From Caulobacter sp. CCH9-E1 (GTDB lineage Bacteria; Pseudomonadota; Alphaproteobacteria; Caulobacterales; Caulobacteraceae), in contig NZ_LSJA01000029.1 of NCBI RefSeq assembly GCF_001556515.1, positions 1 to 13,601 of the forward strand: a stretch of 13,601 bases of DNA. The letters are read 5' to 3'. Shown one piece after another: positions 7,081 through 13,601 of this stretch. Each line of letters starts with the position of its first letter. Within the stretch, counting starts at the first letter, position 1. The translations under genes and the position numbers were made by a program. The notes beneath the pieces were generated by a model that saw only the letters and a program-made list of their open reading frames with translations, searched no databases and was not told the DNA's origin.

Positions 7081-9288
7081 TCAAGCCGCGTCGGATTGCG
7101 CCGGGGGATGGATGCGGCCGCCTTGGGCGAGCAGGGTGTCGATGGCCTCGGCCGGGATCGGCGGGCTGAACAGGAATCCCTGGGCCTGCGAACAGCCGAT
7201 CGTCTTGAGGATCTCGCGCTGGGCCGAGGTCTCGACGCCCTTGGCCATCACCGACAGGCTCAGCGCCTTGGCGAGGCGGACGATGGCCGCGACCACCGCC
7301 TCTGCGTCGGCGTCCTGGCCCAATGGCGTGACGAAGCTGCGGTCGATCTTGATCCGGTCGATCGGATAGCGACGGATGTAGGACAGGCTGGAGCAACCGA
7401 CGCCGAAGTCGTCCAGCACCAGCGAAAAGCCCATGTGCCGCAAGCGGTCGACCGTGTCGTGCGCGCCCTCGCCATCGCCCAGCAGCGCGCCCTCGGTGAT
7501 CTCCAGGGCCAGCTGCCGCGGATTGGCGCCGGTCTCCTTCAGCAGCCCGGCCAGTTCGTCGATGAAGCCGGCGCGCCTCATCTGCCGGGCCGAGATGTTG
7601 ATCCCGACCTGCAGACCTCGCCAGCGGACGCTGTCCGCCAGCGCGCGCCGCAGGACGTAGCGGCCCATCTCCTCGCTGAGGCCGCAGTCCTCGGCCATCG
7701 GAATGAAGGCGTCGGGCGGGATGTCGCCGCGCGTGGGGTGCGACCAGCGCGCCAGGGCCTCGACCCCGACGACGCGGTCGGCGGCGTCGACCTGCGGCTG
7801 GTAGGCCAGGCGGACCTCGCCATTGCGCACGGCCGCCCGCAGATCCTCTTCCAGGCTCCGCCGCGCCTTCAGGGCCGCGTCCATGGCGTCCTCGAAGAAG
7901 CAGTAGCGCCCCCGGCCTTCGCTCTTGGCGCGATACAGGGCGACATCGGCTCGCCGCGCGGCTTCGGCGGCGCCGATATGGGCCTCGGTCGGCTCGACCA
8001 GCACGACCCCGACCGAGCCGCTGACGAAGTGAACGCCAAACGACATCTCCATCGGACCGCAAAGGGTCTGCAGCAGTCGCTCGGCAATGATCGCCGCGCC
8101 GTTGGCGTCGAGGTCGGTCGCCACCACGCCGAACTCGTCGCCGCCCAGGCGCGCCACCGTCTCGCCGCCGCGGCAGACGGCGGCCAGGCGCTCGCCGACC
8201 TTGCGGATCAGCTCGTCCCCGGCGGCGTGGCCGTGGGTGTCGTTGACGGCCTTGAAGCGGTCGAGGTCGATCGCCAGCACCGCCATGGCCTGGCGCTTTC
8301 GCTCCAACCCGTCGATCGCCTGGCGCAGGCGCTCCTCGAACAACAGGCGGTTGGGCAGGCCGGTCAGGCCGTCATGAAGAGCCAGGTGTTTGGCGCGCGC
8401 CTCGCTGGTGATCAGCCCCTCGGCGATCAGCTGACCTCGGCGAGCCAGCAGGATGGTCGCCAGGCTCAGGGCCAGCACCACCACCATCACCGGCCCGATC
8501 GTCTTGCGAAGCAGGCGCTGGCCCGGATGCGGCGGACTCCAGTCCAGCGTGGCGACGACGTTGCCCGCCGCGTCCAGCAACGGCAGGTGGGTGTGGGACG
8601 GCTCGGTGGCGACGGCGTGATGAAGATGGATTCCCGACAGCAGGAAACGATCGGCGAAGGCGTTGATGAATGATCCGTCCATCGCCATCGCCGTGATGAC
8701 GATGGGCGCGGGTCGCGTGACGACGCGGCTCGACTCGGATCGAACAAGACTGGCGGTGATCAGGTAGATTTGGTCTTCGATTTGGGCGAACGCGCTAACC
8801 TGGATAGGTTTTGGGGCAATGACACGGCTCCGCCCGCCGTCGGCCGCGGACTTGAACGCTTGCTCTTCGTGGCGAAGCTTGGCCACTAGCGGCGCCAGCG
8901 AAGCGACACGCCGTTCGGCCTCGGCTTGAACCAGTAGCTCGTCGTTCACCTGAGCCAGGCGCAACCGATCAAGGCGGTCCAGCATGAACACCTGCTCGAA
9001 GCCGTCTTGCTGGATCAGGTAGTCCGCGATGTTTTTCTTGGCCCAGACGCCGTCGAACCTGTCGTTGAGGTGACTCATGGCCTCGTCCCAGACCACCTGG
9101 GGCGCTACGGCGCGTTCGATGTCTTGGATCGTGGCGGTCAGACCGCGCTCGACCAGATCGTGGTCGCGCCGCTGCGCCTCGCGATCGATCTGCTCCGCCA
9201 GAAGCACCATCACCGACAGAAGCAGCCCCACCATGCCGATGGCGATCAGCGCCAGGGGCGCGGACAGCTTCTTTTGCAGGCGCGTCAT
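7081..9288 (-). CDS. CHASE4-GGDEF-EAL cyclic-di-GMP signalling protein
   Basis: A 735-residue membrane protein that should make or break the second messenger cyclic di-GMP. Helix 1 spans about residues 10-32. A periplasmic CHASE4-type sensor follows (about 35-250, with [12 protein letters not shown] near its start), then helix 2 at about 262-284 ([20 protein letters not shown]). The GGDEF domain (about 300-455) has an intact GGDEF at 382-386; the inhibitory I-site position reads RGGE (373-376) rather than RxxD. The EAL domain (about 475-725) has EAL at 510-512, Asn564, ITEG, the Asp pair 626-627 in LDDFGVG and KID. However, the usual AEGVET reads AKGVET, with Lys683 replacing a conserved Glu, so phosphodiesterase activity may be weak or lost. 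The start is the ATG at 9288, with AGGAGG upstream at 9299-9304. The gene is convergent with the receptor and divergent from prfA. Confidence 0.95.
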   Translation of the reverse strand: MTRLQKKLSAPLALIAIGMVGLLLSVMVLLAEQIDREAQRRDHDLVERGLTATIQDIERAVAPQVVWDEAMSHLNDRFDGVWAKKNIADYLIQQDGFEQVFMLDRLDRLRLAQVNDELLVQAEAERRVASLAPLVAKLRHEEQAFKSAADGGRSRVIAPKPIQVSAFAQIEDQIYLITASLVRSESSRVVTRPAPIVITAMAMDGSFINAFADRFLLSGIHLHHAVATEPSHTHLPLLDAAGNVVATLDWSPPHPGQRLLRKTIGPVMVVVLALSLATILLARRGQLIAEGLITSEARAKHLALHDGLTGLPNRLLFEERLRQAIDGLERKRQAMAVLAIDLDRFKAVNDTHGHAAGDELIRKVGERLAAVCRGGETVARLGGDEFGVVATDLDANGAAIIAERLLQTLCGPMEMSFGVHFVSGSVGVVLVEPTEAHIGAAEAARRADVALYRAKSEGRGRYCFFEDAMDAALKARRSLEEDLRAAVRNGEVRLAYQPQVDAADRVVGVEALARWSHPTRGDIPPDAFIPMAEDCGLSEEMGRYVLRRALADSVRWRGLQVGINISARQMRRAGFIDELAGLLKETGANPRQLALEITEGALLGDGEGAHDTVDRLRHMGFSLVLDDFGVGCSSLSYIRRYPIDRIKIDRSFVTPLGQDADAEAVVAAIVRLAKALSLSVMAKGVETSAQREILKTIGCSQAQGFLFSPPIPAEAIDTLLAQGGRIHPPAQSDAA

Positions 9289-9335
9289 CGCGCGGGTTCC
9301 TCCTCGTCGGTTGCGAGATCACCGTTCGCGGGAAA

Positions 9336-9354
9336 TGGCTAAGCTGTGGCTAAG
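9336..9354. repeat. Direct repeat TGGCTAAG in the intergenic region before prfA
   Basis: TGGCTAAG occurs at 9336-9343 and 9347-9354, offset 11 bp, about one helical turn. It lies between the divergent GGDEF-EAL and prfA genes (9289-9463). GCTAAG resembles the -10 element GCTANA of Caulobacter housekeeping promoters, so one copy may belong to a prfA promoter, but no well-spaced -35 was found. Nothing else clear is seen in this 175-base gap. Confidence 0.3.
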
Positions 9355-9463
9355 GATGGCCGGCGCCGAGACGCGGCCAAACGTCGCTCCCCAACCGTTC
9401 ACTTTGGGCCGGAAAGGTTCTAGAGAGACCGACCCGTCCCTTCAAAGCTGCGCGAAACCTCCC

Positions 9464-10534
9464 TTGCGACTTCCCCAGGCCCGTCTCGACCAGGTTCTCG
9501 ATCGTTTCCGCGAAGTGGAGGCCCGCATGGGCGCGGCCACCGACGGCGCCGAGATCGTCAAGCTCTCCAAGGAGCACGCCGAGCTGAAGCCCGTCGCCGA
9601 GGCCGTCGAGCGCCTGGCCAAGCTGACCGCCGAGCGCGCCGAGCTGGACGTCATGGCCGCCGATCCGGAGATGGCCGACATGGTCCGCGACGAGATAGCG
9701 GACCTGGACGAGAAGCTGCCCGCCCTCGAACGCGAGCTCGCCCTGATGCTGGCGCCGAAGGACAAGGACGAGAACGCCTCGGCCATCCTGGAAGTGCGCG
9801 CCGGCACCGGCGGCGACGAGGCGGCCCTGTTCGCCGGCGACCTCTTCCGCATGTACCAGCGCTACGCCCAGCTGCACGGCTGGCGCGTCGAGATCGACAG
9901 CATCTCGGAAGGCGAAATGGGCGGCTACAAGGAAATCGTCGCCTCGATCACCGGCGAGGGCGTGTTCGGCCGGCTGAAGTTCGAAAGCGGCGTCCACCGC
10001 GTGCAGCGGGTGCCGGCCACGGAAGCCCAGGGCCGCATCCACACCTCGGCCGCCACCGTCGCGGTGCTGCCCGAGGCCGAGGACGTCGAGATCGAGATCA
10101 AGGAAAGCGACCTGCGGATCGACACCTATCGCTCGTCGGGCGCGGGCGGTCAGCACGTCAACAAGACCGACTCGGCCGTGCGCATCACCCACTTGCCGAC
10201 CGGCGTGGTGGTGACCAGCTCGGAAAAGTCGCAGCACCAGAACCGCGCCCGGGCCATGAAGAACCTGAAGGCGCGCCTCTACGACATGCAGCGCGAGGCG
10301 CTGGACAGCGCCCGCTCGGAAGCCCGCAAGAGCCAGGTCGGCAGCGGCGATCGTTCCGAGCGCATCCGGACCTACAACTTCCCGCAAGGGCGGGTGACCG
10401 ACCACCGGATCAACCTGACCCTCTACAACCTCTCGCGGATCATGGAGGGCGACGCCCTCGACGACGTGATCAACCCGCTGATCGCCGAGGACCAGGCCGA
10501 GCGCCTGGCCAGCCTCGAAGAGAGCTTTAGCTAG
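9464..10534 (+). CDS. prfA: Peptide chain release factor 1
   Basis: Release factor 1 recognises UAA and UAG stop codons in the ribosomal A site and triggers release of the finished protein. From the TTG at 9464 the product is 356 residues beginning (M)[14 protein letters not shown], the expected length and N-terminus for this family. The codon-recognition tripeptide PAT is at 184-186 in [17 protein letters not shown], and the catalytic GGQ is at 228-230 in [17 protein letters not shown], where Gln230 would be methylated by PrmC. There is no good ribosome site before the TTG. An in-frame ATG at 9335 would add 43 residues that do not look like the family, so I prefer the TTG. The usual neighbour prmC is not here; a pseudouridine synthase follows after 3 bp. 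Confidence 0.97.
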   Translation: MRLPQARLDQVLDRFREVEARMGAATDGAEIVKLSKEHAELKPVAEAVERLAKLTAERAELDVMAADPEMADMVRDEIADLDEKLPALERELALMLAPKDKDENASAILEVRAGTGGDEAALFAGDLFRMYQRYAQLHGWRVEIDSISEGEMGGYKEIVASITGEGVFGRLKFESGVHRVQRVPATEAQGRIHTSAATVAVLPEAEDVEIEIKESDLRIDTYRSSGAGGQHVNKTDSAVRITHLPTGVVVTSSEKSQHQNRARAMKNLKARLYDMQREALDSARSEARKSQVGSGDRSERIRTYNFPQGRVTDHRINLTLYNLSRIMEGDALDDVINPLIAEDQAERLASLEESFS

Positions 10535-10537
10535 GCC

Positions 10538-11308
10538 ATGGCTTGGACCCGCACCTACGACGAGGCCGAGCCCCAGCGGGTCAACAAGTGGCTGGCCCAG
10601 AGCGGCGTCTGCTCGCGCCGCGAGGCCGAGCAGCTGATCTCCGACGGTCTGGTGTCGATCGACGGCGAGGTGGTGGAAGACGTCGGCCGCAAGATCCAGC
10701 CCGGTCAGACTCTGGTGCTGGCCGATCGCGCCACCGCCAAGCTGGACGCCACCCCGACCTACCTGATCCACAAGCCGCGCGGCGTGGTCTCGTCCCAGCC
10801 GGACCCCGGCCAGGTGCCAGCCGCGCGCCTGCTGACCCGCGCCAACCTTTGGGGCGACGCGGCGGGCGTGGCGATCCCGCAGTCGGGCGACCTGATCCCG
10901 CCGGTTGGCCGGCTGGACAAGGACTCCCGCGGCCTGCTGCTGCTGTCGCAGGACGGCGTGGTGGCCAAGGCCGTGATCGGCCCTCAGTCGGATCTGGAAA
11001 AGGAATACCGCGTCGCCGTCATGGGCGAGCTGACCGAGGAGAAGCTGGAGCTTCTGCGCTTCGGCCTCGAGCTGGACGGCCGCGAACTGAGGCCGGCGGA
11101 GGTCGAGGTGATCTCCGACCAGCGCCTGAGTTTCGTGTTGCGCGAAGGCCGCAATCGCCAGATCCGCCGGATGTGCGACCTGGTGGATCTGAAGGTCGTG
11201 GACCTGTTCCGCGTGCGCATCGGTCCGCTGGACCTGGGCGACATGCCCGAAGGCCGCTGGCGGCCGCTGACGACGGCCGAGCGCGCGGCCCTGATCAGCG
11301 CCGCCTAG
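10538..11308 (+). CDS. RsuA/RluF-type ribosomal RNA pseudouridine synthase
   Basis: A 256-residue enzyme that isomerises a uridine in ribosomal RNA to pseudouridine. An S4 RNA-binding domain spans about residues 13-60 (RVNKWLAQSGVCSRREAEQL). The catalytic domain follows with the RsuA-family signature GRLDKDSRGLLLLSQDG, where Asp127 is the catalytic aspartate, then LEKEYRV (153-159) and the late motif EGRNRQIRRMCDLV (203-216). The SDLEKEY and GRLDKDS wording is closer to RluF (23S rRNA) than to RsuA or RluB, but the target base cannot be decided from sequence alone. ATG at 10538 is 3 bp after the prfA stop, so translation is probably coupled. Its stop codon is one base from that of the convergent gene, leaving no room for a terminator. 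Confidence 0.93.
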   Translation: MAWTRTYDEAEPQRVNKWLAQSGVCSRREAEQLISDGLVSIDGEVVEDVGRKIQPGQTLVLADRATAKLDATPTYLIHKPRGVVSSQPDPGQVPAARLLTRANLWGDAAGVAIPQSGDLIPPVGRLDKDSRGLLLLSQDGVVAKAVIGPQSDLEKEYRVAVMGELTEEKLELLRFGLELDGRELRPAEVEVISDQRLSFVLREGRNRQIRRMCDLVDLKVVDLFRVRIGPLDLGDMPEGRWRPLTTAERAALISAA

Positions 11309-11309
11309 A

Positions 11310-11810
11310 TCAGCGGACCTCGGTCGAGACCTTGATGATCCTGACCGGAGCGTCGCCGGGCTCCAGCACCAGTTGCAGGTCGTAGCTGTGGGCGCGCAGG
11401 TTTCTCGGGGCGACGAAGGTGATGGTCTCCTCCCCGCGGCTCGACGGCGTCCATGCGCCGAGGACCGTGTCGCCCAGCCGCACCGTCACCGGCCGCTGAC
11501 GCGGCGGCGAGGCCAGGGTCAGCGAAAGCAGGACCTCGCCGTCGAACGACGAGGTGGGCGGGTTCAGGTGAGCCTCGCCCCCGGTCGACCATGACCCCTC
11601 CCCCCGCACCGGCGCCGTCCAGCCGCTGCCGAGCACGCTGGTGGGGGTCGTGCGATCATAGAGCGTCAGCACGCGCCGCCCCTCCACGCGGATCGCCGTG
11701 ACGTCGTCGTACGCGCGGCCGGCCCGCCGGCTCAGCTGCGTGAGCGTCAGCAGCGAGACCAGCCCCACCAGAATTCCGAGGGCGACCGCCCCCAAGCCGC
11801 GCGCCGTCAA
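11310..11810 (-). CDS. Small membrane-anchored beta-rich protein paired with mannosyltransferase
   Basis: A 166-residue protein. I chose the TTG at 11810, whose TTGA overlaps the mannosyltransferase stop TGA; GGGG lies eight bases upstream, a classic coupled arrangement. Residues 6-24 form one membrane helix, followed by Arg-Arg and about 130 extracytoplasmic residues rich in beta-strand. The segment GSGWTAP (61-67) followed by GSWSTGGEAHL (72-82), then alternating hydrophobic strands and VRLGDTVLGAW, resembles the all-beta ligand-binding-like domains at the C-terminus of bacterial membrane glycosyltransferases, where a G[WF]..PE.WG.WS..EA pattern is common. Here that domain appears as a separate gene. 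I infer that it helps the mannosyltransferase handle its glycan. I do not recognise a named family with confidence. Confidence 0.8.
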   Translation of the reverse strand: MTARGLGAVALGILVGLVSLLTLTQLSRRAGRAYDDVTAIRVEGRRVLTLYDRTTPTSVLGSGWTAPVRGEGSWSTGGEAHLNPPTSSFDGEVLLSLTLASPPRQRPVTVRLGDTVLGAWTPSSRGEETITFVAPRNLRAHSYDLQLVLEPGDAPVRIIKVSTEVR

Positions 11811-13018
11811 ACCGTGATCCCCAAGGCCAGAGTCCAAGCCGCCATCATGAAGCCGTTCAGCATCGCCAGCGACGCGATGGTGATCATGGCCGCCCTGGGC
11901 CGCTCGCTCAGCAGATGGCCGGCGAGGATCCACAGCGGCGCCGCCACCAGGGCATAGCGCGAGAACGAGGTCACGCCGGTCGCCAGCGGGACCAGGACCA
12001 GGGCCGCCGACAGCAGCAGCCATCCCCAGCGCCGCAGGAACGCCAAACCGATCAACAGACCCAGCGCCAGGCAGGCGATCGCGAAGCTCAGCAGTTCGGT
12101 GTCGGGTATGGTCGACGGATGGGCCAGCCCCTGCATCAGCGCGGCGAAGGGCTGCTCCAGGCCGCGCCCCCACGTCTTCTGGATGTGCAGGAACGCCAGG
12201 GCGTCGCCTGTCCGCGACTTCAGGTGCAGCAGAAAGGCCGCCAGCGCGGCCATGGGCGCCAGACCGCCAAGGAGAATCCGGAGGCCCTCGGCTCGTCCCA
12301 GCGGGACCTGGTCCCGCGCGCGCCAGCGCTCCAGCACGGCCCAGCCGTAGGGCAGCAGCAGAGCCAGGCCCAGATTGCGGGTCAGCGCCGCCAGCGCGGC
12401 CGCGAGGCCCGCCGCCAGCCACCGTCGGTCTCGGATCAGCAGCAGGGCGCCGGCGAGGGACGCCAAGAACAGCGCCTCGGTATAGGCGGCGGAAAAGATG
12501 TAGCTGGCCGGCGCGACGCACAGCAGCACGACGGTGACGTCGGCGGTCTTCGCGTCGAACGCCTGGCGCGCGAGGCGATGGAGCAGGACCAGGGCGATCA
12601 GGAAGCTGAGGTTCGAGACCACCAGCATCGCCTCGAACGGCGTCAGGCTCGTCAGGCGCGCGAGGCCGGCCGCCAGGCCCGGCATGGCCGGAAAGAAGGC
12701 CCAGTTTGCCTGGCCGTTGGCGGCGGGGACCAACTGGTAGCCGTTGGTCGCGAGGTCCAGGTACCAGCCGCTGTCCGACGCCCCCCAGATGTTCAGGGCC
12801 TGATGGGCGCTTTGGCTGAGGGGATTGCCGGCGTTGGTGAGCGGCCGGATGTTGACCAGGGTGAGCAGCCCGACCGCCAGCAGCATCAACCGGCTGGCCA
12901 GGAAGCTCCAGATCACGACGGCGTGGCGATCGTGAAAGGCCCGCCAGGCGTCGAGCGAGAACCAGGTTTCGCGGCGGGGCGCCAAAGAGGCTCGGCTTTT
13001 CGCCGCGGTGTTCGCCAA
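11807..13018 (-). CDS. PIG-V-like membrane mannosyltransferase
   Basis: A 403-residue polytopic membrane protein with about nine or ten hydrophobic helices from residue 33 to the end. The landmarks of the PIG-V/Mannosyl_trans2 family are present: IWGASDSGWYLDLATNGY (77-94), containing the conserved Asp (Asp82) and Tyr; WAFFPAMPGL (106-115); YTEALF (179-184); ALTRNLGLALLLPY (211-224); and SRYALVAAPLWILAG (353-367). Eukaryotic PIG-V adds the second mannose of GPI anchors. Bacterial members are lipid-linked-sugar-dependent transferases that act on the outer face of the inner membrane, with mostly unknown acceptors. The start is a TTG at 13018 with GGAGG five bases upstream (13024-13028). The small beta-rich gene overlaps its 3' end, forming a two-gene unit. 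No other sugar genes are nearby, so the acceptor is unknown. Confidence 0.92.
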   Translation of the reverse strand: MANTAAKSRASLAPRRETWFSLDAWRAFHDRHAVVIWSFLASRLMLLAVGLLTLVNIRPLTNAGNPLSQSAHQALNIWGASDSGWYLDLATNGYQLVPAANGQANWAFFPAMPGLAAGLARLTSLTPFEAMLVVSNLSFLIALVLLHRLARQAFDAKTADVTVVLLCVAPASYIFSAAYTEALFLASLAGALLLIRDRRWLAAGLAAALAALTRNLGLALLLPYGWAVLERWRARDQVPLGRAEGLRILLGGLAPMAALAAFLLHLKSRTGDALAFLHIQKTWGRGLEQPFAALMQGLAHPSTIPDTELLSFAIACLALGLLIGLAFLRRWGWLLLSAALVLVPLATGVTSFSRYALVAAPLWILAGHLLSERPRAAMITIASLAMLNGFMMAAWTLALGITV

Positions 13019-13115
13019 GCTCGCCTCCGCCGACAGATAGGACAGAGGCTAGATCGACGGAAGCCCGAACCTCGTCAACCGGCGGCCGAAGCGCCGGGAG
13101 CGTAGCGGGGGAGGT

Positions 13116-13280
13116 TTAGCCGATCTGGTCGATGATCTCGGCGCGGAGATCCGCGCGGGTCATGCCGGGCCAGGCCCATTCGGTTTGCGCCGGACGAACC
13201 GGCTGCGGCGCGGCGCGGCGCGGGGTTTGAGTGCGAGCTTCGCGCCGAACGGCGGCCTCGCGATGGGTAACGATATTCAT
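13116..13280 (-). CDS. Small hypothetical protein, 54 residues
   Basis: A short gene on the minus strand, ATG at 13280 to TAA at 13116, with GGA six to eight bases before the start. The N-terminal half is basic and Pro/Ala-rich (many Arg, likely disordered). The C-terminal half, WAWPGMTRADLRAEIIDQIG, looks like a short amphipathic helix preceded by an aromatic segment and has the composition of a real conserved motif. No signal peptide or membrane helix is seen. It lies 98 bp upstream of the mannosyltransferase start on the same strand. I do not recognise the family; a binding peptide or small regulatory protein would be a guess. The longer overlapping frame at 13075-13290 is Arg/Pro/Ser-rich and looks like a shadow. 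Confidence 0.6.
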   Translation of the reverse strand: MNIVTHREAAVRREARTQTPRRAAPQPVRPAQTEWAWPGMTRADLRAEIIDQIG

Positions 13281-13557
13281 GACATTCCAAAACAGGGCCG
13301 GCGAAATGGCGGGCCCAAAACAGTAGAGTTTAGGGAAATCGCTCCAGGCGGTCGGTGACGGCGCGGAGCGTACGAAGCGTGGCCTTGCGTCAAAGGACGC
13401 GTAAGCGGCGAACGCTTATGGATAACAGATGGCGCGCCGCCCGTCCCGTTCAAGGGCCGCGACGTAAGCGCGCGGCATTGGGAGGCCATTTGACCAGCGC
13501 CCCCGTGCGGAAAGCAGACCCTGCGATCGTCTGTTCGGGGTGGGGAGCGGACCCAAT
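13281..13557. other. Intergenic stretch with small hairpins, no gene
   Basis: No convincing coding frame. It holds GCGTC (13387-13391) pairing with GACGC (13396-13400), and TAAGC (13402-13406) pairing with GCTTA (13414-13418). A near match to a DnaA box (TTATCCATA, minus strand, 13425-13417, one mismatch to TTATCCACA) overlaps the second dyad. A -35-like TTGACG (minus strand, 13393-13388) faces the small gene but has no good -10 at a normal distance. CAGAC/GTCTG (around 13516-13532) form a weak stem near the right-edge repeat. Confidence 0.35.
13287..13323 (-). repeat. Nine-base direct repeat in the leader of the small gene
   Basis: CTGTTTTGG (minus strand) occurs at 13323-13315 and again at 13295-13287, 28 bp apart, and the second copy provides the GGA in front of the small gene's ATG. 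The stretch between them can fold: GGGCC (13295-13299) pairs with GGCCC (13312-13316) around 12 bases. A repeat that covers the ribosome site could take part in translational control, but this is only inferred from position. Confidence 0.4.
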
Positions 13558-13601
13558 CCTCCCCCCAGCGGGGGAGGTGTCGGCGAAGCCGACGGAGGGG
13601 G
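13558..13601. repeat. Double-hairpin intergenic repeat, cut by the window edge
   Basis: CCTCCCCC (13558-13565) pairs with GGGGGAGG (13570-13577) around CAGC. Two bases on, GTCGGC (13579-13584) pairs with GCCGAC (13588-13593) around GAA, followed by GGAGGGGG, which can also pair with the first C-rich arm. This layout matches a short repeat I associate with intergenic regions of Caulobacter genomes (REP-like). It probably continues to the right, and the copy number in this genome cannot be seen here. Confidence 0.65.

Noticed and set aside
7015..8673. A 552-codon plus-strand frame opposite the GGDEF-EAL gene
   Set aside because: Antisense shadow of a clear gene; it begins inside the terminator region and shows no domain.
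9335..9463. N-terminal extension of prfA from the ATG at 9335
   Set aside because: The added 43 residues do not resemble release factors, and the TTG start gives the family's usual N-terminus and length.
9350..10771. A 473-codon minus-strand frame opposite prfA
   Set aside because: Antisense shadow; prfA is unmistakable on the other strand.
11915..13105. A 396-codon plus-strand Gln/Arg-rich frame
   Set aside because: Mirror of the hydrophobic mannosyltransferase codons; such Gln/Arg-rich shadows are typical opposite membrane proteins.
13417..13425. DnaA-box-like TTATCCATA (minus strand)
   Set aside because: A single site with one mismatch, no cluster, no AT-rich unwinding region and no origin genes; not evidence for a replication origin.

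Overview
The window reads as GC-rich chromosomal DNA from an alphaproteobacterium, most likely Caulobacter or a close relative. This is inferred from the release factor 1 sequence, the GC-rich codon use, the abundance of TonB-receptor, PAS-kinase and GGDEF-EAL type genes, and a double-hairpin intergenic repeat at the right edge that resembles elements I associate with Caulobacter genomes. There is no phage, transposon, CRISPR array, tRNA or rRNA. I count ten protein-coding genes, one of them cut by the left edge, plus one probable gene remnant.

Left part (1-4044). A minus-strand pair holds dps (DNA-binding ferritin-like protein) and, 15 bp downstream of it, a lipoprotein with a SleB/CwlJ-type cell-wall hydrolase domain that runs off the left edge. 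Divergently transcribed is a large membrane hybrid histidine kinase (two PAS domains, HisKA, HATPase, receiver).

Middle (4045-7080). A short ArsR-family regulator has two identical inverted repeats over its promoter and start codon. Its C-terminus appears shortened, and it is followed in frame by what looks like the tail of a lost downstream gene. After a strong hairpin comes a TonB-dependent outer-membrane receptor with a structured 5' leader, ended by a tandem hairpin terminator.

Right part (7081-13601). A CHASE4-GGDEF-EAL cyclic-di-GMP protein (minus strand) diverges from prfA (release factor 1), which is followed after 3 bp by an RsuA/RluF-type pseudouridine synthase. The two plus-strand genes fit a translation-related operon. 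They converge, with one base between stop codons, on a minus-strand pair: a PIG-V-type membrane mannosyltransferase and, overlapping its stop, a small membrane-anchored beta-rich protein. Upstream of that pair is a 54-codon gene. The last 44 bases are the start of an intergenic repeat that continues beyond the window.

The genes mostly form separate one- or two-gene units: stress protection and envelope (dps/hydrolase), sensing (kinase, ArsR, GGDEF-EAL), uptake (receptor), translation (prfA/pseudouridine synthase) and envelope glycosylation (mannosyltransferase pair). I do not see one large new system. The best leads are the ArsR operator and remnant, an EAL domain with a lysine in its EGVE motif, the mannosyltransferase/beta-domain pair, and the dps-lipoprotein hydrolase pair.
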